Below, in pieces: positions 19,001-25,807 of a stretch of DNA of 64,000 nucleotides. Made by a program: the position numbers and the translations under genes. Each line of letters opens with the position of its first letter. Within the stretch, counting starts at the first letter, position 1. The notes below the pieces were generated by a model. It was not told where the DNA came from and made no database searches. It saw nothing but the letters and a program-made list of their open reading frames with translations. Origin of the DNA: JALQUL01 sp040382935 (GTDB lineage Bacteria > Pseudomonadota > Gammaproteobacteria > Burkholderiales > Burkholderiaceae_C). The stretch spans positions 62,001 to 126,000 of the forward strand of contig JBEIEP010000002.1 of NCBI GenBank assembly GCA_040382935.1, read 5' to 3'.

Positions 19001-19655
19001 GCTTCCAAATTATGTCCAGCAGATCGCGAACGTCCGATACTAAAAGCGGACGCATGTCGGGGTGACCACAAATTTTCCCGTCACGTAATTTCAATTCCTT
19101 CGCATCTTCATCAAGAGAAGTTTCTTGCTTTATTGCCTCCTCCTCATGTACCAACTGCAACTGCACCAGCTTTCGTCGAAGCTCTCGCATTAAGTCGTCC
19201 AGAAACCCGTCAAAACCATCTAAACTGAATGAAGCGGCCGTTTTACCTTGTGCGAGATGACCATGAAGCCGTCCCATCATCCATGCCAGTGAGGAAACGA
19301 ATACCTCACCGCAAACGCGGCCCGTATCGTCGAGAGGAATAAGCAATATCGCTGCATCCCCACGCCCAAGTTCCTTTTTTTCAATTGCGGTCGCGCCGAG
19401 ATCAAAGCGCAGAGCTCGTGTATAAGTCGCTTTGGAAAATAGACCACAGTATGCAATTTGTGCTTTATAACGATTGCCCCAACCACGTAAGCTATAGGTA
19501 CGGTTTTGTGCTATCCAAGGCAAATCCGCATCTGATTCAATGTGGAATACATTTCTACGCTCATCAGGGTCTGGCGCCGCTACTAAATTCATATATTCGA
19601 GGCCGCTCCAAAAGTCGCATGCTCGAATTGCCTGTTGAATTGCTTCAGTTGTCAT
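16011..19655 (-). CDS. Large superfamily 1 (UPF1/DNA2-like) helicase with coiled-coil insert
   Basis: Protein of 1214 aa with SF1B helicase motifs: Walker A GPPGTGKST (about 357-365), motif Ia SSNNGAVENV (about 421), motif II LLIDEAGQS (about 919), motif III VVGDPLQLEPV (about 944), motif V AGTVHTFQGKEANIV (about 1130) and motif VI NVALTRAKKRIYVVGD (about 1172). Between Ia and II lie roughly 480 residues, much of it Ala/Glu/Lys/Arg-rich and probably coiled coil (about 500-800). The first ~330 residues match no domain I recognise. No nuclease, PLD or toxin domain was seen. The gene is AT-richer than its neighbours, stands alone between metC and mnmH, and looks horizontally acquired. A single-gene defence or DNA/RNA-processing role is inference only. 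Confidence 0.85.
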   Translation of the reverse strand: MTTEAIQQAIRACDFWSGLEYMNLVAAPDPDERRNVFHIESDADLPWIAQNRTYSLRGWGNRYKAQIAYCGLFSKATYTRALRFDLGATAIEKKELGRGDAAILLIPLDDTGRVCGEVFVSSLAWMMGRLHGHLAQGKTAASFSLDGFDGFLDDLMRELRRKLVQLQLVHEEEAIKQETSLDEDAKELKLRDGKICGHPDMRPLLVSDVRDLLDIIWKRCGWLPNGWRDADVHGDSHLTRIKPVTMTRHLDRYVDLGALNSMVATDLGRVRGRLASNKLADVGTALSQYLKLQTRSSRIDLRDGSKSGGLGVFMDTLRPNRLPLGAWPDFPLVAAQQFAVNMSRSHLAGGGLYGINGPPGTGKSTLLRDIVADVIVGRAEVMVNYDDPLAAFTRRGEIEGHKFGFWELDSLLHGHGIAVVSSNNGAVENVIKDLPKLTPSMRDAGLRYFSDVSDSVAAGPKDKCRSSGSTWGLVAALLGSSDKRRAFMSRFWFETSPANGEELNPERLRSLRGLIEKKEHSAVPWAQAVSEFKEARRKMQERANAIQSRVLLARETEGLKDQINDLTNQTQALHAVAKSLVDAERIASSEMDVAERRLLACRKVIEASSALTTAKSQLQQAEIDAAQYPSVSLANSLERFAEDEALSARRQTSLVLAAKPGFIETSFRWSSKERWRAQLLAASESERVASQSLGEARKVVAHATTAASRLKKMQLECSKCEISANQAADEASWLGIHMPCDQIARQKLVGELNLARKQFANATEAAKSNLHELQSLGNLTKNQQTRLLDLNSQLALNDELLGPLDPSFLSTTDLRHKTDSELQLSVPYDDAILRRLRVDVFRLSMQLNESFVVASWRKLSSSLAAFVDYQGSKFSTAQAEMATAHLWNAFFLVVPVVSSTFASFGRLFAGLNQEQIGTLLIDEAGQSTPQNAVGAIWRSRRVIVVGDPLQLEPVVTQPKEAIVPWRDWVEANRHWTPPDCSVQVLADDMTPYGTELDVRGVEDRKVWVGSPLRVHRRCLNPMFDAANEIAYANLMVHGVRDDTKPSDWVGSSQWFDVRGESTGHWVQAQGDFTLNLIKKLMKTPELNRTLKNDKGQWHINVITPYKDVGADFRSMLRSAFRDIDDIHRMAGTVHTFQGKEANIVILLLGGNPERAGAVSFFAGNEQNPNLLNVALTRAKKRIYVVGDKPFWTNNSSTFRRLNEILDAHLSSSTV

Positions 19656-19732
19656 AGGACGTTTAGGATTCGCAATCTCAAGTTATGAATTTTCTTTAAC
19701 AAGATTCATCCCGCAGCATTTCCCGCCAAAGG

Positions 19733-20803
19733 TTAAGGAGTTATAGATCGTAACCCCAAAATCCTCTCCGTGACGCTCGACAACTCCCCGGCGCTAGCAT
19801 CCGCCAACGCAAACCGCCCCCCCTGTTTGGACTGGGTAAAGTTACGTTCTATCGACGCCAGATAGATGGGGTCGTAGTGCAGGGTTAGAAGTTCTCCCAC
19901 CACTTCTTCTATCGCGCCTTGCGCCAATCGCTCCTGCCAGTGGGCGATTTGTTGTTTGCCACGCAGTTGGATAAGGGCATCTAGGCGCTGTGAAAAGAAT
20001 TCTGGGTCGGCCACAAAATGCGGGTAGTCCTGCATCAACAGTTGGATGCGGTGCGGCATAGGGAGGTCTATGGTGATGCAGGTGGCGGCGCGCACTTTAT
20101 CCATTAAGGCGACGGGGACGGCCACGTTGCCTACCTTTTTACTTTCGCTTTCGATGTAAACCGGCTGACCGGGGTCTAGTTGCGACAGTGCGTGCCAAAT
20201 GGCTGTGTCAAAGGCTTTTTGGCTGGGTTGCACCGTACCGGGGACCAGCCCCAGCACGGAGCTGCGGTGCCGGGCCAAACCCTCCAAATCCAAGGTTTGT
20301 GCACCCTGTTGCTTTAGTGCATGTAAAAGCCGTGTTTTGCCGCAACCCGTGGTGCCGCAAATCACCCTGAAATCAAACTGTTTTGCCAAAGCCTCGGTGT
20401 CTTGCACCAATGCCGCTCTAAACGCTTTGTAGCCTCCCTCTAGCAGGGTGACCTGAAACCCAATTTGGTCCAACACCAGCGCCAGCGAGCCGCTGCGTTT
20501 GCCGCCACGCCAGCAGTAGAGCAGGGGTTGCCAATTTTTAGGTTTGGCCATGGCATGGTGGGCGATGTGCTGGCCTATGTTGATGGCAGCCATGCTGGCA
20601 CCGAGTTTTTTGGCTTCAAAAGCACCCACCTGTTTGTACAGCGTGCCCACTTCTTGGCGCTCTTGGTCGTTCAAGGTGGGCCAGTTGTCGGCACCCGGCA
20701 GGTGGTCCAGGGCATATTCGCCGGGGCTGCGTGCGTCTATCACCGTGTCAAAGCGTGTTAGTTCTCGAAGCGCATCGGCGGCGCACAGCATGCGAATGGT
20801 CAT
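19733..20803 (-). CDS. mnmH: tRNA 2-selenouridine synthase MnmH (SelU)
   Basis: Replaces sulfur with selenium (through a geranylated intermediate) in 2-thiouridine at the wobble position of certain tRNAs. The N-terminal rhodanese domain has its active-site Cys in LLYCWRGGKRSGS (about C97). The P-loop domain follows with GTTGCGKT (about 150-157). Start at 20803 was chosen because the ATG overlaps the tesA stop by 4 bp (ATGA) and gives a normal 356 aa; the frame is open about 14 codons further. No selD or selA lies nearby, so the selenium donor genes must be elsewhere if the pathway works. Confidence 0.93.
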   Translation of the reverse strand: MTIRMLCAADALRELTRFDTVIDARSPGEYALDHLPGADNWPTLNDQERQEVGTLYKQVGAFEAKKLGASMAAINIGQHIAHHAMAKPKNWQPLLYCWRGGKRSGSLALVLDQIGFQVTLLEGGYKAFRAALVQDTEALAKQFDFRVICGTTGCGKTRLLHALKQQGAQTLDLEGLARHRSSVLGLVPGTVQPSQKAFDTAIWHALSQLDPGQPVYIESESKKVGNVAVPVALMDKVRAATCITIDLPMPHRIQLLMQDYPHFVADPEFFSQRLDALIQLRGKQQIAHWQERLAQGAIEEVVGELLTLHYDPIYLASIERNFTQSKQGGRFALADASAGELSSVTERILGLRSITP

Positions 20804-21477
20804 GGTGTGGGTTTGGCTTGAATGAGCTTGGCCAGCAATGGCCAAACGTTGTCTGCCAACCGCGGTTGGGCTTTTTGGTTGGGGTGTATGCGGTCGGCTT
20901 GAAACAGGCTAGCCGCGTCAGGAGAATCGGCCACACGGGTCAGAAAAAACGGGAGTAAGGGAACCGCGTAGCGTTTGGACAGGTCGGTGTATACATTGGC
21001 AAACGCAGCGGTATAGGCTTGTCCGTAATTGGGCGGCACTTGAATGCCAAGTACCAAAACTTTGGCACCGCTGGCCAGTGCCATCTTTACCATCGCTTCA
21101 AGGTTGTCGCGGGTTTGGGCAATGGGCAAACCCCGTAGAGCGTCGTTGCCCCCCAATTCCAAAATGACTACCCTAGGTTGATGTGTCTTGAGCAAGGCCG
21201 CCAGGCGTGTACGCCCGCCAGAGGATGTATCGCCGCTGATACTGGCGTTGACCATAGTCCATGTGGTGGGTGAGGTGCCCTGGCCGGGCACTTTTTGTAA
21301 CCGTTCTGCAAGCAGGGCCACCCAGCCCGTTCCGCGCGGTATTCCATACTCGGCACTCAAGGAGTCGCCGACCACCAGAATTTTTTGCGCTTGGATTGGC
21401 GTGGGCAGGCCATTGGTCGCCCCGGCAATCACAGTGAGCCAATAGGTCAGTAACGCGATACAGTAACGCTTCAACAT
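20800..21477 (-). CDS. tesA: TesA-like arylesterase / lysophospholipase (SGNH hydrolase)
   Basis: Periplasmic multifunctional esterase of the GDSL/SGNH family. A signal peptide covers about residues 1-31 (hydrophobic stretch then IQAQ). Catalytic Ser39 is in VVGDSLSAEYG; the oxyanion Gly/Asn are in LELGGNDALRG; the Asp-His pair is in QADRIHPN. Length 225 aa. It is translationally coupled to mnmH downstream and divergent from the ABC ATPase gene, with only 9 bp between the two start codons. This tight divergent pairing is common for ybbA/tesA. Confidence 0.88.
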   Translation of the reverse strand: MLKRYCIALLTYWLTVIAGATNGLPTPIQAQKILVVGDSLSAEYGIPRGTGWVALLAERLQKVPGQGTSPTTWTMVNASISGDTSSGGRTRLAALLKTHQPRVVILELGGNDALRGLPIAQTRDNLEAMVKMALASGAKVLVLGIQVPPNYGQAYTAAFANVYTDLSKRYAVPLLPFFLTRVADSPDAASLFQADRIHPNQKAQPRLADNVWPLLAKLIQAKPTP

Positions 21478-21486
21478 TGTTTATTT

Positions 21487-22164
21487 ATGTCTCATCCAAT
21501 TATTCAAATCACTGATCTTTGCAAATCCGTTGAGGACAGCACAGGCACCTTAGCGCTTTTGACGGATATCCAATTGCAGGTTCAAGCGGGTGAAACCCTT
21601 GCCATTGTCGGCCCTTCCGGGTCTGGAAAAAGCACACTGTTGTCCATTATCGCGGGATTAGACACACCCACCAGTGGGCGTGTGGCGATAGACGGTCACA
21701 GTTTGTTCGATGTAGATGAAGACGAGCGGGCCAGGCTGCGCGCACGTACCATGGGTTTCGTGTTTCAGAGTTTTCAGCTGCTGGGCAACCTGACGGCGTT
21801 AGAGAACGTGATGCTGCCTTTGGAACTCATGGGCAACCGGCAGGCCAAGGCGCTGGCGACCGAGCGGCTTGAGCGAGTAGGCTTGGCCTCACGGTTGAAC
21901 CACTATCCCAAAACTTTAAGCGGCGGCGAGCAGCAACGGGTGGCTTTGGCGCGCGCTTTTGTGGTGGAACCCAAAATACTGCTGGCCGACGAACCTACGG
22001 GTAGTTTGGATTTTGCGACGGGCGTTCAGGTGCTAGATCTCATGTTTGATTTGAATCGGGAAAGGGGCACCACCTTGATCTTGGTCACCCACGACGCCCA
22101 ATTGGCTGCGCATTGTGGCCGTCAGGTCCATTTGTTAGCAGGGCGGGTGGCGCAAGTAAGCTGA
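21487..22164 (+). CDS. ybbA: YbbA-like ABC transporter ATP-binding protein
   Basis: ATPase subunit of the MacB/LolD-type ABC family. Walker A GPSGSGKST (about 42-50), Q-loop VFQSFQLLGNLT, signature LSGGEQQ, Walker B ILLADEPTGSLD and the switch His in LVTHD are all present. In E. coli YbbA pairs with the large permease YbbP; no permease gene is found next to it here. The start codons of this gene and tesA are 9 bp apart, so there is no room for a normal Shine-Dalgarno and promoters must lie inside the opposite coding region. Length 225 aa. Confidence 0.88.
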   Translation: MSHPIIQITDLCKSVEDSTGTLALLTDIQLQVQAGETLAIVGPSGSGKSTLLSIIAGLDTPTSGRVAIDGHSLFDVDEDERARLRARTMGFVFQSFQLLGNLTALENVMLPLELMGNRQAKALATERLERVGLASRLNHYPKTLSGGEQQRVALARAFVVEPKILLADEPTGSLDFATGVQVLDLMFDLNRERGTTLILVTHDAQLAAHCGRQVHLLAGRVAQVS

Positions 22165-22261
22165 GGCTATGTGGGTGTCGCGGTGTGGGTTCACCTGTTT
22201 GTCGCTACGGTGACAAAATGCGGGTTGGATGGTAGGTGAATTTGCGACAATCAAGATTATC

Positions 22262-22273
22262 GAACGATCGTTC
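22262..22273. promoter_or_regulatory. Perfect 12-bp palindrome, candidate TetR-family operator
   Basis: GAACGATCGTTC is a perfect palindrome 21 bp before the ATG of the fatty-acid oxidation gene at 22295. Its form (ACG N2 CGT core) is typical of TetR-family operators, and acyl-CoA-responsive TetR repressors control beta-oxidation genes in betaproteobacteria. Which regulator binds is inference; no regulator gene is in the window. Confidence 0.5.
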
Positions 22274-22294
22274 TTTTTTTAGAGGGCAGTAGCC

Positions 22295-24394
22295 ATGACA
22301 GCACACTACACGGTTCAAGATGGCATTGCCATCATCACCTTAGACAACCCCCCTGTAAACGGTTTGGGTTATGCCACGCGGGTGGGCATTACCTCTGGCC
22401 TTGAAAAGGCGCAGGCCGACGATGGGGTGGTTGCCATCGTCCTAACAGGCGCGGGCAAGGCGTTTTCGGGTGGGGCGGACATTAAAGAATTTGGCTCGCC
22501 CAAGGCCTTGCAAGAGCCCAACCTGCTGAGCGTGATCAGCGCCATTGAAAACGCTAGCAAGCCCGTGGTGGCGGCGATCCACACCGTTTGCATGGGCGGT
22601 GGCTTGGAGTCGTCCCTGGGATGCCATTACCGTGTGGTGGCCCCTGGCTGTAATGTGGCATTGCCCGAGGTCAAACTGGGCTTGATTCCTGGCGCGGGTG
22701 GTACCCAGCGCTTGCCCCGTGCCTTGGGGGTAGAACCAGCGTTGAACATGATTGTGAGCGGCGAACCGGTAAAGAGTGAGTTGCTGGCCATGGTGCCAGG
22801 GCAAAAGTTGTTTGACCGGGTGGCTGCCAGTGCAGAATCCTTGATGGGCGAGGCCATGGCTTTGGCCCAAGAGATTGCGGCCGTGCGCCCCTTGCCGTTG
22901 GTGCGCCAGTTGCCTTGCAGGCATCCGCTGGGCGATGCCTACTTTAAATTTACCCGCAACATGGTGGGGGGCATGTCCAAAAACTACCCTGCACCGCTCA
23001 AATGCATTGACGCCGTTGAAGCGGCCACCAAGCAAAAATTTGAGCAGGGCATGGCCACCGAGCGCGAGATCTTCATCAACCTGATGTGGACCTCTGAGTG
23101 CCGCGCCCTGCGCCATTTGTTTATGGCCGAGCGCGCCACCTCCAAGATTGCCGATGTACCCGCCGACACGCCGGTGCGTGAGGTTCAATCCATCGCGGTG
23201 ATTGGTGCAGGCACCATGGGTGGCGGCATCAGCATGAACTTTTTGAACGCAGGCATGCCGGTCACGATTTTGGAGACCAAGCAAGAGGCCTTGGACCGTG
23301 GTGTGGCAACGATTCGCAAAAACTACGAAGCGCAGGTCAAAAAAGGCAAGCTCAAACCCGAGGTGTTTGAAAAGCGCATGGCCTTGTTAACGCCTACTTT
23401 GGACTACGAGGCCCTACAAGGTGCCGATCTGGTGATAGAGGCGGTGTTTGAAGAGATGGGCGTTAAGCAAGCGGTGTTTGAAAAGCTGGACCAGGTGATG
23501 AAGCCCGGTGCCATTTTGGCATCCAACACCTCAACGCTAGACCTGAACAAAATCGCCAGTTTTACGGCCAGGTCAGAGGATGTGATTGGCATGCACTTCT
23601 TTAGTCCTGCCAACGTGATGAAGCTACTCGAGGTGGTACGCGGCGAGAAAACCAGCAAAGATGTGCTGGCCACCGTGATGGGCTTGGGTAAAAAAATCAA
23701 GAAAACCACGGTGGTGTCGGGTGTGTGCGACGGCTTTATTGGCAACCGCATGATTGAGCATTACAGCCGTCAGGCCGGGTTCTTGTTGGACGAAGGCTGC
23801 ACCCCCGCGCAAATCGACAAAGCCGCTGAAAAATTTGGTTTTGCCATGGGGCCCTTCCGCATGGGCGACTTGGCGGGCAACGACATTGGCTGGGCCATTC
23901 GCAAGCGCAAGCTGGCCGAAAATTCCAAGGCCAAGTACAGCAAGTCGGCCGATTTGTTGTGTGAGATGGGCCGATTTGGCCAAAAAACCGGGGCCGGTTG
24001 GTACGACTACCAAGTGGGCAAGCGCGACGCGATGGAGTCGAGCGTGGTGTTGGACATGCTCACACAACACCGCCAAAGCCTGGGCATCACCCCGCGCAAA
24101 ATTACCGATGATGAAATCGTGCAGCGTCTGGTGTTTGCCCTGGTGAACGAAGGGGCCCGTATTTTGGAGGACGGCATTGCCGCCAAATCCGGTGATATCG
24201 ACATGGTGTACCTAACCGGCTACGGCTTTCCGATTTTCCGCGGTGGCCCCATGAACTACGCCAACGAAATGGGTTTGTTTAACGTGGTACAGGCCATGAA
24301 GCGATTTGCAAAAAATCCGCATGACGATGCCTCGTTCTGGCAGCCCGCGCCCTTGTTGGCGCAGCTTGCCACCGAAGGCAAAAATTTTAGCTAG
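22295..24394 (+). CDS. Multifunctional fatty-acid oxidation enzyme (enoyl-CoA hydratase / 3-hydroxyacyl-CoA dehydrogenase), FadB/FadJ-like
   Basis: Two consecutive steps of beta-oxidation on one chain. Residues about 1-190 are a crotonase domain (VLTGAGKAFSGGADIKEFG; GGGLESSLGCHYRV). From about 298 follows the NAD-binding 3-hydroxyacyl-CoA dehydrogenase with Rossmann motif IGAGTMGGGI, then the C-terminal dimer domains to residue 699. It heads the acyl-CoA block, is preceded by a palindromic operator candidate, and its TAG stop overlaps the edge of a 165-bp palindromic element. Partner thiolase is the next gene. FadB versus FadJ type was not decided. Confidence 0.93.
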   Translation: MTAHYTVQDGIAIITLDNPPVNGLGYATRVGITSGLEKAQADDGVVAIVLTGAGKAFSGGADIKEFGSPKALQEPNLLSVISAIENASKPVVAAIHTVCMGGGLESSLGCHYRVVAPGCNVALPEVKLGLIPGAGGTQRLPRALGVEPALNMIVSGEPVKSELLAMVPGQKLFDRVAASAESLMGEAMALAQEIAAVRPLPLVRQLPCRHPLGDAYFKFTRNMVGGMSKNYPAPLKCIDAVEAATKQKFEQGMATEREIFINLMWTSECRALRHLFMAERATSKIADVPADTPVREVQSIAVIGAGTMGGGISMNFLNAGMPVTILETKQEALDRGVATIRKNYEAQVKKGKLKPEVFEKRMALLTPTLDYEALQGADLVIEAVFEEMGVKQAVFEKLDQVMKPGAILASNTSTLDLNKIASFTARSEDVIGMHFFSPANVMKLLEVVRGEKTSKDVLATVMGLGKKIKKTTVVSGVCDGFIGNRMIEHYSRQAGFLLDEGCTPAQIDKAAEKFGFAMGPFRMGDLAGNDIGWAIRKRKLAENSKAKYSKSADLLCEMGRFGQKTGAGWYDYQVGKRDAMESSVVLDMLTQHRQSLGITPRKITDDEIVQRLVFALVNEGARILEDGIAAKSGDIDMVYLTGYGFPIFRGGPMNYANEMGLFNVVQAMKRFAKNPHDDASFWQPAPLLAQLATEGKNFS

Positions 24395-24556
24395 TACACC
24401 GTTTCATCAAAAGGTTGACTAAATGAAAACGATGCGTTTGGGCACTGGGCTAGGCGCAAACCACAGCGATGCCATGGGGCATCGCGCGGATTTGCAACAA
24501 CGCCCAGTGCCCAAAGGCGCGATTTCATGTCAATGTTTTGGTGAAACGGTGTACTA
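24392..24556. mobile_element. 165-bp near-perfect palindromic element (MITE-like) at the fadB/J stop codon
   Basis: The two ends are inverted repeats: TAGTACACCGTTTCATCAAAA at the left matches the reverse complement of the right end (24536-24556) with one mismatch in 21. Similarity continues inward (both arms contain TTTGGGCACTGGGC) to a central palindrome around GATGCCATGGGGCATC. If TA is a target duplication, the element proper runs from GTACACC to GGTGTAC, and the original gene would have ended in TAA instead of TAG. No coding capacity was seen. TA duplication is typical of IS630-type elements, which is an inference here. Confidence 0.75.
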
Positions 24557-24607
24557 AACCCATTCCTTGGCCGTATCACCCCCTCATCGCGATTCTCAGG
24601 AGTATTT

Positions 24608-25783
24608 ATGACCTCAGCCGTTATTGTTTCTACCGCCCGCACCCCCTTGGCCAAAAGCTGGAAGGGTGCCTTTAACATGACCCACGGTGCCACCCTTGGC
24701 GGCCACGCGGTGGAACACGCCATTGCCCGCGCCGGTATTGAGGCGGCCGAGGTGGACGACGTGATCATGGGGTGCGCCAACCCCGAGGGGGCTACGGGTG
24801 CCAACATTGCACGGCAGATTGCGCTGCGCGCGGGTTGCCCTGTGACGGTGTCGGGGATGACGGTGAATCGCTTTTGCTCGTCGGGCTTGCAAACCATTGC
24901 CTTGGCGGCCCAGCGGGTGATTGCGGGCGAGGGCGATGTGTATGTGGCCGGTGGGGTAGAGAGCATCTCTTGTGTGCAACAAGAAATGAACCAACACATG
25001 TTGGCCGACCCTTGGCTGGCCAAGAACAAGCCAGAGATTTATTGGAACATGTTGCAAACCGCCGAAAACGTGGCCAAGCGCTACGGCATAGGGCGTGACG
25101 CCATGGACGAGTACGGCGCGACCAGCCAACAACGAGCCAGCGCTGCGCTAGAGGCCGGTTTGTTTGACGCTGAGATTGCACCCATCACCGTTACTATGGG
25201 TGTGGCCGACCCCACCATGGGTTTGACCACCAAAAAAGTGACCGTGAGCAAAGACGAGGGGATTCGTGCAGGAACCACCAAAGAAGGTATTAGCGGCATT
25301 CGCCCCGCCATGCCCGGCGGTTTGATCTCGGCGGGCAATGCCAGCCAGTTCTCGGACGGTGGTGGTGCGGTGGTGGTGATGGACGAGACCCTGGCGCAAA
25401 AGAAAGGCTTGCAGCCTTTGGGTCGCTTTTTAGGCTTTGCCGTGGCCGGGTGCGAACCCGACGAGATGGGCATTGGCCCGGTGTTTGCCATCCCCAAGGT
25501 GTTGTCACGTTTGGGCTTGGGCGTAGGCGACATTGACCTGTGGGAACTGAACGAAGCCTTTGCCGTACAGGTGCTGTACTGCCGTGACAAATTGGGCATT
25601 CCCGCTGACCGCTTAAACGTGAACGGTGGCGCGATTGCAGTGGGCCACCCCTATGGCGTGAGTGGGCAACGCCTCACCGGCCATGCGCTGATCGAAGGCA
25701 AGCGCCGTGGTGCCAAACGCGTGGTGGTGACCATGTGTATTGGTGGTGGCATGGGTGCCGCTGGCGTGTTTGAAGTGCTTTAA
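24608..25783 (+). CDS. Acetyl-CoA C-acyltransferase (thiolase)
   Basis: Last step of beta-oxidation, cleaving 3-ketoacyl-CoA to acetyl-CoA. The acyl-accepting Cys is C90 in VNRFCSSGL. His347 in AVGHPYGVSG and Cys377 in TMCIGGGMG complete the active site. Length 391 aa. A clear AGGAG lies seven bases before the ATG. It follows the hydratase/dehydrogenase gene, separated by the palindromic element. Degradative rather than biosynthetic use is inferred from neighbours. Confidence 0.93.
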   Translation: MTSAVIVSTARTPLAKSWKGAFNMTHGATLGGHAVEHAIARAGIEAAEVDDVIMGCANPEGATGANIARQIALRAGCPVTVSGMTVNRFCSSGLQTIALAAQRVIAGEGDVYVAGGVESISCVQQEMNQHMLADPWLAKNKPEIYWNMLQTAENVAKRYGIGRDAMDEYGATSQQRASAALEAGLFDAEIAPITVTMGVADPTMGLTTKKVTVSKDEGIRAGTTKEGISGIRPAMPGGLISAGNASQFSDGGGAVVVMDETLAQKKGLQPLGRFLGFAVAGCEPDEMGIGPVFAIPKVLSRLGLGVGDIDLWELNEAFAVQVLYCRDKLGIPADRLNVNGGAIAVGHPYGVSGQRLTGHALIEGKRRGAKRVVVTMCIGGGMGAAGVFEVL

Positions 25784-25807
25784 GCCTGCGTTGATTGGCA
25801 CCGCTCC

